Origin: Burkholderiales bacterium
GTDB lineage: Bacteria; Pseudomonadota; Gammaproteobacteria; Burkholderiales; SG8-41
NCBI GenBank assembly: GCA_019749945.1
Contig: JAIEPF010000002.1
Coordinates: 75,914-139,913 of the forward strand
DNA: 64,000 nucleotides
Reading direction: 5' to 3'
Made by a program: the position numbers and the translations under genes. The notes under the pieces were generated by a model, which saw nothing but the letters and a program-made list of their open reading frames with translations, searched no databases and was not told the origin of the DNA. Each line of letters starts with the position of its first letter. Position 1 is the first letter of the stretch. Below are positions 17,436 through 26,551 of the stretch, in pieces.

Positions 17436-17499
17436 GGTGTTCTCCTGGAGCCTTTAGTCGTTCAGAGCGGTCGTTCCGAGCTTTTTCCGCGTCGCCTGT

Positions 17500-18636
17500 T
17501 CAGCGCAGGGCCTTGACGTCGGCCGGGACAACCGCCTCGCCGGTCTTGTTGTTCCAGCTGTTGCGGGTATAGGTGAGCGCCGCGGCCAGATCAACGTCGG
17601 ACAGGTGTTTGAAGGCGTTCATCGCCGTACCCTGCTTGCCGTTCAACACCAGCTTGATCTGCTCGGCTTTCGGGCCGGTGACGACCTTGGAGCCCGACAG
17701 TGCGGGGAAGGCACCCGGAACCCCCATGCCGGTGGCCTGGTGGCAGGCGACGCAATTCTGCGCATACACCTTGCCGCCATGCTCTTTCAGTTCGTCCAGC
17801 GTCCAGGTTTTGTCGGGATCCACTTTGGCTGCCGCGACCTTTTTCTGCTGGGCGGCGACCCACGCGGTGTAAGCCGCGGGCTCCATGACTTCAACGACGA
17901 TCGGCATGAAACCGTGTTCCTTGCCGCAGAGTTCCGCGCATTGCCCGCGGTAAATGCCGGCTTTTTCGGCCTTGAACCAGGTATCGCGGATGAATCCGGG
18001 AACGGCATCCTGTTTCACCGCCAGCGCCGGCACCCACCAGGCATGGATCACGTCAGCTGCCGTGGTCAGAATGCGCACTTTTTTGCCGACAGGGACCACT
18101 ACATGGGTGTCGGTTTCCAGCAGATAATGCGGATTTGCATTGCGTCCGGCAACATCGCTGCCGTCGATTTGCGCGCGCGGCGTGGACAACATGCTGTAGA
18201 AGCTGATGCCCTCGCCCTCGCCTTTCAGGTAGTCGTAGCCCCATTTCCACTGGTAGCCGGTCGCCTTGATCGTCAGATCAGGCTCTGAGGTGTCGCGCAT
18301 GGTGATCAGCGTGCCCGTCGCCGGCACCGCCAGCGCAATCAGGATCACCGCGGGGATCAGCGTCCACGCCACCTCGACTGCGGTGTTCTCGTGGAACTGC
18401 GCGGCCTTGTGGCCCACCGATTTGCGGTGTTTGAACACCGCGTAAAACATGAAACCGAACACGCCGACGAAAATGACGAAGCAGATGACCGTGATGATGG
18501 TGTGCAGGTCATAGATTTTTTCGCCGAGCTGCGTCTGCGGAATCTGCAGGTTGAGTTTGTACTCGGCCCAGGCCGCGACCGACCAGAAAAACATCGCGCC
18601 CGCTGCGGCCCACTTCTTGAACCCCTTGTTGCCCAT
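17500..18636 (-). CDS. ctaC: cytochrome c oxidase subunit II with fused cytochrome c domain (caa3-like)
   Basis: This 378-residue protein has a signal peptide, two transmembrane helices (about residues 45-70 and 90-110) and a cupredoxin domain with the Cu(A) ligands in HAWWVPAL and the CAELCGKEHGFM segment. After about residue 270 there is a C-terminal monohaem cytochrome c domain with CVACH. The fused domain lets the oxidase accept electrons without a separate subunit. The start is set at MGNKGFKK rather than five codons upstream. It is first of the structural operon. Confidence 0.95.
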   Translation of the reverse strand: MGNKGFKKWAAAGAMFFWSVAAWAEYKLNLQIPQTQLGEKIYDLHTIITVICFVIFVGVFGFMFYAVFKHRKSVGHKAAQFHENTAVEVAWTLIPAVILIALAVPATGTLITMRDTSEPDLTIKATGYQWKWGYDYLKGEGEGISFYSMLSTPRAQIDGSDVAGRNANPHYLLETDTHVVVPVGKKVRILTTAADVIHAWWVPALAVKQDAVPGFIRDTWFKAEKAGIYRGQCAELCGKEHGFMPIVVEVMEPAAYTAWVAAQQKKVAAAKVDPDKTWTLDELKEHGGKVYAQNCVACHQATGMGVPGAFPALSGSKVVTGPKAEQIKLVLNGKQGTAMNAFKHLSDVDLAAALTYTRNSWNNKTGEAVVPADVKALR

Positions 18637-18669
18637 TCTTCCCCCGCTCATTAACCCGATTGATCCGCT

Positions 18670-19152
18670 CTAAACCCGCCGGCCGTCCAGCCGGCCGCGC
18701 AACTCCAGCGCCAGCGCCCGACGGCCTTCCGCACAGCAATAACGTCCAATTTCCACCGTCCTGCCGTGTGAACGCAGGGCAACCGAACCTGTTTCTCCGG
18801 TCACCAGCCGCGCCCAGCTGCGATGAAATTCAAATTGTCGCGCCAACCCCCGCTCCCGGACTTCGATCAGGATACGGTCACCACTGAATGCCAGACGCTC
18901 AAAATCCCCGGCGCGCCGCAAAATCATGCACGCCGCAGTTCCCAAGGCGGCAATTTCAACACCGGCAAACGGGATGATGAGCCACGCCCCGGCCATCGCA
19001 AATCCCGCCGCAATGACCACTGAAAACGCCGCCAGCGAACCAAAAACCATCGCCAGCAGGCGCAAATCCAGCGAACTGGCGTGGCGCCTGAAGTACGTAA
19101 ATCCGGCGCCGTCGTGCTCCAGAATCGACTCGAAAACAGGCTCTTTGCTCAC
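18670..19152 (-). CDS. DUF2244 family membrane protein
   Basis: This 160-residue protein has two adjacent hydrophobic segments (about residues 30-50 and 55-72) and a C-terminal domain rich in Arg/Glu with RLAFSGDRILIEV and SHGRTVEIGRYC, matching DUF2244. Such genes often precede cox2 and may act with the oxidase; the function is unknown. The stop lies 33 bases before the cox2 start on the same strand. Confidence 0.82.
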   Translation of the reverse strand: MSKEPVFESILEHDGAGFTYFRRHASSLDLRLLAMVFGSLAAFSVVIAAGFAMAGAWLIIPFAGVEIAALGTAACMILRRAGDFERLAFSGDRILIEVRERGLARQFEFHRSWARLVTGETGSVALRSHGRTVEIGRYCCAEGRRALALELRGRLDGRRV

Positions 19153-19246
19153 CGGCGCCAGCCATTCTTTTCAAACGCGCGGACTGTAGCATACCGGAGG
19201 GGAGCGTCGCAACAAAATGCCCCATGAAAACAGTCGGTTTTAGCTC

Positions 19247-19975
19247 TCAACCGCGCGCATCCGGCGGTATCCGCAGCCGCTGCTGGAGCCGACCGATATC
19301 CAGCATCCGGGAGATTGCCGCAGGCTGCGGATTTTGCGTGTGGCGAATCGTTCCCAGCAAAGGCGCCTTGATCCGCGTACGCAGCGCCTGCAGGTTTTCC
19401 GCGGCGCGCGCCATCGCGGGATCGATGCGATTGGCAATCCAGCCGGCGAGGCGGATCCCGCGCGCCTGCAAAGCCTCGACGGTGAGCAAGGCATGGTTGA
19501 GGCAGCCCAGGCGCAGGCCCACCACCAGCACCACCGGCAGGTCGAGCCGCAGCGGAATGGCCACTGCGTTGAGCCGACGCCCCAGCGGCACCAGCAATCC
19601 GCCTACGCCCTCGACCACCACCAGATCGGCATTTCGTCCAAGACGCGCATAACTTTTTTCAATGACCGACATGCGAATGGCCGCTCGAGCCTCCTGCGCG
19701 GCGATATGCGGCGCGACCGGCGGCGCAAAACAATAGGGGTTGACCGCGGCCAGCGGCGCCCCGACATTGGCCGCGGCGCGCAATTGCGCAACGTCGTCGT
19801 TATGCCAGACTCCGCGCCTGCGCACCGCACCCGCAGCCACCGGCTTCATGCCGGCGACCCGCAGGCCGCGCGCGGCGAATCCGCGCAGCAGCGCGCAGGC
19901 AACCAGCGTTTTGCCGACACCGGTGTCGGTGCCCGCAACAAACACGCCCCGCGCGGACACTGGACGCTCCGTCAT
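19247..19975 (-). CDS. bioD: dethiobiotin synthetase
   Basis: This 242-residue P-loop enzyme closes the ureido ring of biotin from DAPA, CO2 and ATP. Motifs are FVAGTDTGVGKTLVACAL (P-loop, about residues 12-29), MKPVAAG, and VVEGVGGLLVPLG. It is last in the bio operon, one base after bioC. Confidence 0.95.
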   Translation of the reverse strand: MTERPVSARGVFVAGTDTGVGKTLVACALLRGFAARGLRVAGMKPVAAGAVRRRGVWHNDDVAQLRAAANVGAPLAAVNPYCFAPPVAPHIAAQEARAAIRMSVIEKSYARLGRNADLVVVEGVGGLLVPLGRRLNAVAIPLRLDLPVVLVVGLRLGCLNHALLTVEALQARGIRLAGWIANRIDPAMARAAENLQALRTRIKAPLLGTIRHTQNPQPAAISRMLDIGRLQQRLRIPPDARG

Positions 19976-19976
19976 G

Positions 19977-20852
19977 TCAGGCCCCTCCCGCCGTCTTGAT
20001 CTCGATCACCCGCCGGCCACCGGGACCGAGGCGCGGCAGAGGACACCAGGCGTGGCCATAAACCACTTCGAAGGTCGCCGGCAGTTTGCCGTCACGGCGC
20101 AAGGGTTCGTAATTGCGCATCACCGCCTCCAGCCAAGCCTTGCCCGACAGGGCCGGCGGGCGGTCTGCGGCGGCGTTGTGTGCGCCGATGGCCTTCAGGT
20201 CACGCATCAGCGACTTCACATCCGCATAAGTCAGCGTGAAGGTCTCCATGTCGATCACCGGATCGGCAAATCCGGCCTCTACCAGCATATCGCCGATGTC
20301 ATGCATGTCGGTAAAACCGCTGACATGCGTATGACCATCGGTTCCCGCCTGCGCGGCGCGCAATTCTTTCAGCGTGTCGGGCCCGAAGGTGGTGAACATG
20401 AACAGCCCTCCCGGCGCCAGCACGCGGCGCATTTCAGCGAGGGCCTGAGGCAGCGTATTGACCCACTGCAAGGCGAGGTTGCTCCAGGCGAGATCGATGC
20501 TGCCCGCCGCCAGCGGCAACTGCTCGAGGTCGCCGCAGATCGTTGCCGGTGATCGGCGCAACAGTCTCTGATGCCACGGCAAGGCAGCACTCGCCTGCCG
20601 CAACATGCCCGGCGCCAGATCGAGCGCAATGAGCCGTGCGCCCGGATAACGCGCGACGAGACCGCGCCAGGCATTGCCGGTGCCGCAGCCGGCATCAAGG
20701 ATGCGGGCCGGGGCGTGGCGGATGAAATCCAGACGCTCGAGACTGCGCCGGCACACCTCGTGCTGCAGCACTGCGGCCGCATCGTAGGTGGCCGCGGCGC
20801 GGTCGAAGGAACGGCGCACTGCGCGTTTGTCGAGCAGCGGGAGTTCACTCAT
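19977..20852 (-). CDS. bioC: malonyl-ACP O-methyltransferase BioC
   Basis: This 291-residue SAM-dependent methyltransferase caps malonyl-ACP so that it can be elongated to pimeloyl-ACP methyl ester. The SAM site is ILDAGCGTGNAW (about residues 48-59); WSNLALQWV and GGLFMFTTFGPDTLKELR are further BioC signatures. It overlaps bioH by eight bases. Confidence 0.95.
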   Translation of the reverse strand: MSELPLLDKRAVRRSFDRAAATYDAAAVLQHEVCRRSLERLDFIRHAPARILDAGCGTGNAWRGLVARYPGARLIALDLAPGMLRQASAALPWHQRLLRRSPATICGDLEQLPLAAGSIDLAWSNLALQWVNTLPQALAEMRRVLAPGGLFMFTTFGPDTLKELRAAQAGTDGHTHVSGFTDMHDIGDMLVEAGFADPVIDMETFTLTYADVKSLMRDLKAIGAHNAAADRPPALSGKAWLEAVMRNYEPLRRDGKLPATFEVVYGHAWCPLPRLGPGGRRVIEIKTAGGA

Positions 20853-21570
20853 GGCAGAAATCGTTCATCAATTTGCACATCACTTCAGGATCGGAAATAA
20901 ACGGCGCGTGCGCAGCACCGGCCAGCAGTGCCAGACGGGCACGCGGCAAATGCGCCGCCAGATATTCACCCGCGGCCGGCGGCGCGATCCGGTCCCGGTC
21001 GCCGTGCATGACCAGCGCGGGCTGCGTAATCTCGGGCAGGGTTGCGCGCAGATCGGTGGTCTCCAGCCAACGCAAGGTTTCCATCAACACACTGCTGCCG
21101 GGTAATGCCTGCAAAACCAGCGCCGCTTCCAGTTGCCGCGCCACTCGACGCGCCTGTACATCCCCCTGGGTCTGCAGCAGAAAAAAACGGCGCAGGGTGC
21201 CGGCGGCATCGCGCTTCAAAGATACGGAAAAATCGGCGAACACCTCGGCTGCCATGCCATGGGGCCAGTCCGGTGTGGCGACAAACCGTGGCGTGGTGGC
21301 GATCAGCATCAGACGCGCGATCTGCTGTGGATAACGCCGCGCCCAGGCCAGCGCGAGTTGCCCGCCGAGCGACCAGCCGGCGACCACGCACCGTGCCGGC
21401 GCTGCGGCGGCCAGTCGATCCACCGTGCGCTCAATGGCGCAGGGCACCGCGTCGTGCCCGGGCAAATCGGGGGTTATGACACTCCTGTCTGCATTCAAGC
21501 GGCTCGCCAGTTCATCCCACACCCTGTGATGCGCGCCCCAGCCATGCAACAGCACCAGCGCCGGTTTCAT
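20845..21570 (-). CDS. bioH: pimeloyl-ACP methyl ester carboxylesterase
   Basis: This 241-residue alpha/beta hydrolase removes the methyl cap from pimeloyl-ACP methyl ester. The oxyanion region is LLHGWGAHHRVW at the N-terminus, the nucleophile elbow is GWSLGGQ (Ser at about 81), the acid is in MHGDRDRIAPP, and the His is in GAAHAPFISDP. The start is the ATG in the ATGA overlap with bioF; longer open frames upstream are antisense-like noise inside bioF. Confidence 0.93.
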   Translation of the reverse strand: MKPALVLLHGWGAHHRVWDELASRLNADRSVITPDLPGHDAVPCAIERTVDRLAAAAPARCVVAGWSLGGQLALAWARRYPQQIARLMLIATTPRFVATPDWPHGMAAEVFADFSVSLKRDAAGTLRRFFLLQTQGDVQARRVARQLEAALVLQALPGSSVLMETLRWLETTDLRATLPEITQPALVMHGDRDRIAPPAAGEYLAAHLPRARLALLAGAAHAPFISDPEVMCKLMNDFCHE

Positions 21571-22727
21571 GCCGGCTGCAGCAATGCCGTGGTCAGTCGC
21601 GTCACATCGGCGGCACTGTGGTCGGCCGACAGCGAAATGCGCAGCCGCGCCGTGCCCTGCGGCACCGTCGGCGGCCGGATCGCCGGCACCAGCAGGCCTT
21701 GCGCCGCGAGCCGCGCCGACAAGGCCAGCGCTTCGGCATTGCCGCCGACCAGCAACGGTTGTATGGGCGTATCCGAAGGCATCAAACGCCACGGACTGCC
21801 GGCCAATTCGTATTGCAATTGATTGATCAGTTCGCGCAAACGCACACGCCGCCACTCTTCCTGCTCAATCAGCTGCAGGCTGGAAAGCAGCGCCTGCGCC
21901 AGCAGTGGCGGTGTCGCCGTGGTGTAAATGTAGGTACGCGCGTTCTGCACCAGGCTCTCGATCAAATCCGCGCTGCCGGCGACGAAGGCGCCGGAAACAC
22001 CCGCCGCCTTGCCCAGCGTCGCCATGTAAATCACGCGCTCCGATGCAATGCCAAAATGCGCCAGCGTACCGCGCCCCCCGGCGCCGAGCACGCCGAAACC
22101 GTGCGCATCATCGATCAGCAGGTACGCGTCATGACGCACGCAGAGTTCGAGCAGGGCCGGCACCGGCGCGATGTCGCCGTCCATGCTGAACACCGCGTCG
22201 ACGATCACCAGCCGGCGCCGCGCCGGTGTGGACTGCAGCAGGCGTTCCAGCGCGGCCAGATCGTTGTGCGCATAACGCTTGAATGCGGCGCGCGATAACA
22301 AGGCCGCATCATTCAGTGACGCGTGATTCAGGCGGTCGGCGAATACCGCATCGCCGCGCCCGACCAGCGCGCTGACCACGCCGATGTTCGCCATGTAGCC
22401 CGTTGAAAACAGCAGGGCCTGCGGCAAACGGACGAACGCAGCCAATGCGCCCTCCAGCTCATGATGCGCACTGCTGTGGCCGAGGATCAGGTGCGAGGCG
22501 CCGGCGCCGACACCGTAGCGGTCTATGCCCGCCTTCGCTGCTTGCGCCAGCCGCGGATCGGCGGCAAGCCCCAGATAGTCGTTGGAACAAAACGCGGTGT
22601 AATCACGGCCATCGACGCTGACGCGCGCGCGCTGCGGCGTGGTCAGCAGGCGGCGTGAACGCCGCAGGCCCTGCGACTCACGGGCGGCCAGTTCATCCGC
22701 CAGTTCTGCTTGCAGTGACAAGGGCAA
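21567..22727 (-). CDS. bioF: 8-amino-7-oxononanoate synthase
   Basis: This PLP enzyme of about 386 residues condenses pimeloyl-ACP with alanine. Signatures are CSNDYLGLA, GAGASHLILGHSSAHHELE, the Asp in IDDAHGFGVLG, and the PLP lysine in YMATLGKAAGVSGAF. No ATG fits the family N-terminus. The likely start is the TTG at 22727, or a second TTG two codons on, each with a weak GGA upstream. bioB ends 20 bases before it. Confidence 0.9.
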   Translation of the reverse strand: MPLSLQAELADELAARESQGLRRSRRLLTTPQRARVSVDGRDYTAFCSNDYLGLAADPRLAQAAKAGIDRYGVGAGASHLILGHSSAHHELEGALAAFVRLPQALLFSTGYMANIGVVSALVGRGDAVFADRLNHASLNDAALLSRAAFKRYAHNDLAALERLLQSTPARRRLVIVDAVFSMDGDIAPVPALLELCVRHDAYLLIDDAHGFGVLGAGGRGTLAHFGIASERVIYMATLGKAAGVSGAFVAGSADLIESLVQNARTYIYTTATPPLLAQALLSSLQLIEQEEWRRVRLRELINQLQYELAGSPWRLMPSDTPIQPLLVGGNAEALALSARLAAQGLLVPAIRPPTVPQGTARLRISLSADHSAADVTRLTTALLQPA

Positions 22728-22747
22728 CGATCCAAAAACGAGGGCCG

Positions 22748-23761
22748 TTATTGCGCCGCGGCGGGATTCATCGGCTGCAAACCCAGCCGCGCAAACAGCG
22801 CCTGGTCGTTTTTGACGTCGGGATTGCCGGTGGTCAGCAGCTTTTCGCCGTAGAAAATCGAATTCGCGCCGGCGAGGAAACACAGCGCCTGGATCGCATC
22901 ACCCATTTCCTGACGGCCGGCCGACAAGCGCACCATGGCGCGGGGCATGGTGATGCGCGCGCAGGCGATGGTGCGCACGAATTCCAGCGGATCCAGCGTC
23001 TCCGTGCCGTGCAAGGGCGTTCCCGGCACCTGCACCAGATTGTTGATCGGCACCGACTCCGGGTAGGGATCCATATTCGCCAGTTGCGCGATCAATGTCG
23101 CCCGCGCGCTGCGTGTCTCGCCCATGCCGACAATGCCGCCGCAGCAGACATGCAGTCCGGCATCACGCACCTGCTCCAGGGTGTCGATGCGATCCTCGTA
23201 ATCGCGGGTGGTGATCACGTTTTTGTAATTGTCGGCGGCGGTGTCGATGTTGTGGTTGTAGTAGTCGAGGCCGGCATCGCGCAACTGCCCGGCCTGGCCG
23301 GGTTTGAGCATGCCCAGGGTCGCGCAGGTTTCCATGCCGAGGCCGCGCACCGCCTTGACCATCGCCACCACCTTGTCGAGATCGCGCTGTTTCGGTCCGC
23401 GCCAGGCGGCGCCCATGCAGAATCGTGTTGCGCCGTGTTCGCGCGCGGTGCGCGCCGCAGCGACCACTTCATCGACCGACAGGATGTCCTGGTTTTCAAC
23501 GCCGGTGTGGTAACGCGCCGCCTGCGGACAATAACCGCAATCCTCGGCGCAACCGCCGGTCTTGATCGACAGCAGCGTCGACAGCTGCACGGCGTTGGCA
23601 TCGAAATGCGCGCGATGCACCTGCTGTGCGCGGAACAGCAGATCGTTGAACGGCAGCGCGAACAGCGCCTCGATCGCGGCCACCGTCCAGCGCGGGGTGT
23701 CGGCAGGAGTTGTAGGCTGTTCGTTGAGGGTTATGGCAGCAGCGGGGTTAAGAGTATCCAC
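22748..23761 (-). CDS. bioB: biotin synthase
   Basis: This 337-residue radical SAM enzyme inserts sulphur into dethiobiotin. The cluster motif is [12 protein letters not shown] (CxxxCxxC), followed by CMGAAWRGP and the YYNHNIDTA segment. The start is taken as the GTG giving VDTLNPAAA, which has AAGG eight bases upstream. The longer frame runs through the AT-rich intergenic box. It is first gene of the operon bioB-F-H-C-D, divergent from comF. Confidence 0.95.
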   Translation of the reverse strand: MDTLNPAAAITLNEQPTTPADTPRWTVAAIEALFALPFNDLLFRAQQVHRAHFDANAVQLSTLLSIKTGGCAEDCGYCPQAARYHTGVENQDILSVDEVVAAARTAREHGATRFCMGAAWRGPKQRDLDKVVAMVKAVRGLGMETCATLGMLKPGQAGQLRDAGLDYYNHNIDTAADNYKNVITTRDYEDRIDTLEQVRDAGLHVCCGGIVGMGETRSARATLIAQLANMDPYPESVPINNLVQVPGTPLHGTETLDPLEFVRTIACARITMPRAMVRLSAGRQEMGDAIQALCFLAGANSIFYGEKLLTTGNPDVKNDQALFARLGLQPMNPAAAQ

Positions 23762-23786
23762 GGGTTTCGCCTTGATTCTATAAAAT

Positions 23787-23807
23787 ATCAATAAAAACAA
23801 TAACTTA
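23787..23807 (-). repeat. AT-rich box, copy 4 (between bioB and comF)
   Basis: On the minus strand it reads TAAGTT then ATTGTTTTTATTGAT. It matches the rpoH copy at 20 of 21 bases. It lies 25 bases before the bioB start and 19 bases before the comF start in the divergent spacer, so it may affect either gene. No BirA-type biotin operator is evident. Confidence 0.6.
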
Positions 23808-23826
23808 CATCTATTAATGGTCTCAG

Positions 23827-24546
23827 ATGCAGCGTTTTTTGTCAAATTCGGCAATCCCCGCACTTAACAACGTCGGGGCCTGGTGGCGCAAACGGCTGAC
23901 CACGCCATGCCTGTTGTGCAGCGCACCGGCCACGGCATCAAACATCTGCGCCGGCTGCCGGGCGGATCTGCCCTGGCTTGATGACAAGGTTTGCAGCTGT
24001 TGCGCGCATCCCCTGCCGGCGCCCGGATTATGCGGGCGCTGCATCGCCGAGCCGCCGCATTACGACCATGTGGTCGCAGCCTGCCGCTACGCCTTTCCGC
24101 TGGACGGCCTGATCCAAGCCTACAAATACAGCGGGCGGCTGGTCGCGGGCGCAGCCCTGGCTACGCTGCTGGCTGATCGCCTGCAACAGCGTCCGGATCT
24201 GATCGTGCCGGTACCGCTGACGGCGCAACGCCTGCGCGAACGCGGATTCAACCAGGCGCTGGAACTGGCACGCGTCCTCGGCAAACAATGGGGTGTTACG
24301 GTAAACGCCGGTCTCTGCGTCAAGACCCACGACACCGCGCCGCAAACCCGTTTGCCGTGGAAGGAACGCCGCAAAAACATCCGCGGTGCTTTTGTTGTCG
24401 AGGGTGGCGTCGCGGGCCGCCACGTCGCCGTGGTCGATGATGTGCTGACCACCGGGGCGACACTCGGCGAACTGGCGCGCAATCTGAAACGGGCGGGCGC
24501 AACGGCAGTCACCGGTTATGTGATCGCACGTGCCGTCGGCCGGTAA
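23827..24546 (+). CDS. comF: ComF family protein / amidophosphoribosyltransferase-like
   Basis: This 239-residue protein has an N-terminal zinc ribbon ([25 protein letters not shown]) and a C-terminal PRTase fold with the PRPP loop [16 protein letters not shown]. ComF proteins take part in DNA uptake in naturally competent bacteria; the reaction is not defined. It is divergent from bioB, a common arrangement in proteobacteria, and is followed tail-to-tail by mshN. Confidence 0.93.
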   Translation: MQRFLSNSAIPALNNVGAWWRKRLTTPCLLCSAPATASNICAGCRADLPWLDDKVCSCCAHPLPAPGLCGRCIAEPPHYDHVVAACRYAFPLDGLIQAYKYSGRLVAGAALATLLADRLQQRPDLIVPVPLTAQRLRERGFNQALELARVLGKQWGVTVNAGLCVKTHDTAPQTRLPWKERRKNIRGAFVVEGGVAGRHVAVVDDVLTTGATLGELARNLKRAGATAVTGYVIARAVGR

Positions 24547-24569
24547 TTCAGGTTGTTAACGGCGCAACT

Positions 24570-25652
24570 TCAGCGCAGTTTCTGGTCGGCAAAGGCCTGC
24601 AGATCAGCCGACAGGTTGCCGCTGGTCTTCGCCAGCCGGTAGGCCTCCTGCGCCTCGGCGCCGCGCCCCAGCGCTTCGAATGAAACCCCCAGGCCGAGCA
24701 GCCATACCCCGACATTGCGGCGCCGGCCGAGCGCGCGCTGGAACTGCGTGACCGCCTCGGCGTGTTTTTGCTGGCGTTGCAGCAGGCTGGCGTAAAACGC
24801 GATGTAGTCCGGGCTGACGTCGGGATAGTCCAGGCTGCGCGCGAGGGTCTGCGCGGCGGTATCGAGTTCGCCGTTGTCGAGTTGCAGCCGCGCCAGCGTC
24901 ATCGCAAACCCCTGCTGTGCCGGCGCCAGTTGCAGGCCTTCCTGCAGTACCCGTATCGCCTCGGCCGACAGGCGGGCATCGAGCAGCGTGCCGACCAGCG
25001 CCTGGCGTGCGCCGTGATAGGACGGATCAATCTGCAGGGCGGCCTCGAATGCGGCACGCGCTTCCTCGGCCTGGCCCTGCTGGCGGGCCGCGGCGCCCTT
25101 GGCGTATTCGGCCTCCGCGCGCTGGCGCGGCGTCGGCTTGCGCATCTGTTTGTCGATTTCCACTGCCGCGGGAACCGGTTCCGGCGTTTTTTTCACGGCG
25201 GGCGCTGCGGCACGCGGTTTTTCGATGGATGCTTCCGGCTGTGGCGCAGGGGTCGCGGCGCGCGGCCTGATCACGGCAGCCGTGTCCAGTCCCGGCGCCG
25301 CGGCGGGTGCCGGTGTTTCCGGCACATAGGCCAGATCCAGCGTCAGCCGCCGCGCGATGAATTCCGTATCCCGCGCCTCCGGCACCGACGCCGGCGCCGC
25401 TGGTGCTGAGGCGATGGTCGCCGGAGCGGCCGCCGGCACTGACACCGCCGGCGTACGCCCGGTCTGCCACCACCAGGCGCCGGCCGCGAGCAGCACCAGA
25501 ACGGCAACAGCAGCACCGATGCGCAATCCCGCTCCGCGCGCCGCATGCGGCTCGTCGGGCAGTGCCCGCACATGGTCGGGAATGCGGTTGCGCTCCTCTC
25601 CCGAAGCGCGGCGGCGCTCCAGGTCGACCAGCATCTGGTTGATCACGCTCAT
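24570..25652 (-). CDS. mshN: MSHA biogenesis protein MshN
   Basis: This 360-residue protein has a cytoplasmic start MSVINQMLVDLERRRA (typical of MshN), one transmembrane helix (about residues 40-60), a Pro/Ala-rich linker, then TPR repeats from about residue 200 (AEYAKGAAARQQGQAEEARAAFEAAL and onward). It is probably a periplasmic scaffold of the pilus machine. It is last gene of the mshI-N block and its start overlaps mshM by four bases. Confidence 0.9.
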   Translation of the reverse strand: MSVINQMLVDLERRRASGEERNRIPDHVRALPDEPHAARGAGLRIGAAVAVLVLLAAGAWWWQTGRTPAVSVPAAAPATIASAPAAPASVPEARDTEFIARRLTLDLAYVPETPAPAAAPGLDTAAVIRPRAATPAPQPEASIEKPRAAAPAVKKTPEPVPAAVEIDKQMRKPTPRQRAEAEYAKGAAARQQGQAEEARAAFEAALQIDPSYHGARQALVGTLLDARLSAEAIRVLQEGLQLAPAQQGFAMTLARLQLDNGELDTAAQTLARSLDYPDVSPDYIAFYASLLQRQQKHAEAVTQFQRALGRRRNVGVWLLGLGVSFEALGRGAEAQEAYRLAKTSGNLSADLQAFADQKLR

Positions 25653-26539
25653 TGCAGGTACGCCAGCGAAAGGCCGCCCGCCGCGAGCAGAACCGCGGCG
25701 AAGCCCAGCCACCACCAGCGCCGGACCGGTGCCGCCGCCGGCGTGTCCGTCGCGGCAATCCGCACATGATGCGGCTGCACCTGCTGCAGGCCTTCACCAA
25801 AAGCCAGCAGCAGCGCCTTGTGGGCAACGATGTTGATCAGGCGTGGCACGCCGCGGCTGACGCGATGCATGCGCCGCACCGCCGCGGGCGTGAACAGGCG
25901 GCTGCCGCGGTACCCGGCAACACGCAGGCGGTGGGCAAGATAATGGTCCACCTCTTCCGCGTTCAGCGCAGACAGGCGGTACTGGAAAGTGATGCGCTGG
26001 CGCAACTGGCGCACCGCCGCATGGGCAAGGCGTTCGTCGAGTTCGGGCTGGCCGAACAGCACCACCTGCAGCAATTTGCGTTTTTCGGTTTCGAGGTTGG
26101 TCAGCAGGCGCAAGGCCTCCAGGGTTTCCTGCGGCATGGCCTGTGCTTCATCCAGGCAGACCACCACCGTCTTGCCCTGGCGCGCGAAGTTGAGCAGCGC
26201 CCGCGACAATTCCTTCAACAGCTGGTGCTGATCCGCCTCCCGCGGCAGCGGTATCCCCAGTTCATCCGCCAGCGCAAACATCAGCGTGCGCGGCTCAAGA
26301 TAGGGATTGGGCACATAGGCCGAGACAAACCGCGCATCCAGCGTTGCCAGGAAACGCCGGCAGAGCAGGGTCTTGCCGGTGCCGACCTCGCCGGTGACTT
26401 TCATGAACCCTTCGCCGTTGCGGGCGGCGACCAGCAGCGTGTTCAGCGCTTCCTGGTGCGAATTGCAGGCATAGGCAAAACTGGTGTCCGGCGTGATGCC
26501 GAACGGCGGTTCACGCAGCCCGAAGTGCGCTTCGTACAT
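25649..26539 (-). CDS. mshM: MSHA biogenesis ATPase MshM (ExeA-like AAA)
   Basis: This 296-residue protein has an ExeA/GspA-type N-terminus (YEAHFGLREPPFGITPD), Walker A GEVGTGKTLLCRRF (about residue 49), Walker B VVVCLDEAQ, and a single C-terminal transmembrane helix. By analogy with ExeA it may help to insert the secretin MshL through peptidoglycan. It lies 12 bases after mshL. Confidence 0.92.
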   Translation of the reverse strand: MYEAHFGLREPPFGITPDTSFAYACNSHQEALNTLLVAARNGEGFMKVTGEVGTGKTLLCRRFLATLDARFVSAYVPNPYLEPRTLMFALADELGIPLPREADQHQLLKELSRALLNFARQGKTVVVCLDEAQAMPQETLEALRLLTNLETEKRKLLQVVLFGQPELDERLAHAAVRQLRQRITFQYRLSALNAEEVDHYLAHRLRVAGYRGSRLFTPAAVRRMHRVSRGVPRLINIVAHKALLLAFGEGLQQVQPHHVRIAATDTPAAAPVRRWWWLGFAAVLLAAGGLSLAYLQ

Positions 26540-26551
26540 GGCGCGGGCCCA

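Noticed and set aside
21571..21855. N-terminal extension of bioH by 95 codons
   Set aside because: The extension lies wholly inside bioF and is Ala/Arg-rich noise. The ATG at 21570 starts precisely at the alpha/beta hydrolase fold.
23762..23826. BirA operator before bioB
   Set aside because: No TTGTAAACC-type dyad is visible; the gap is filled by the AT-rich box.
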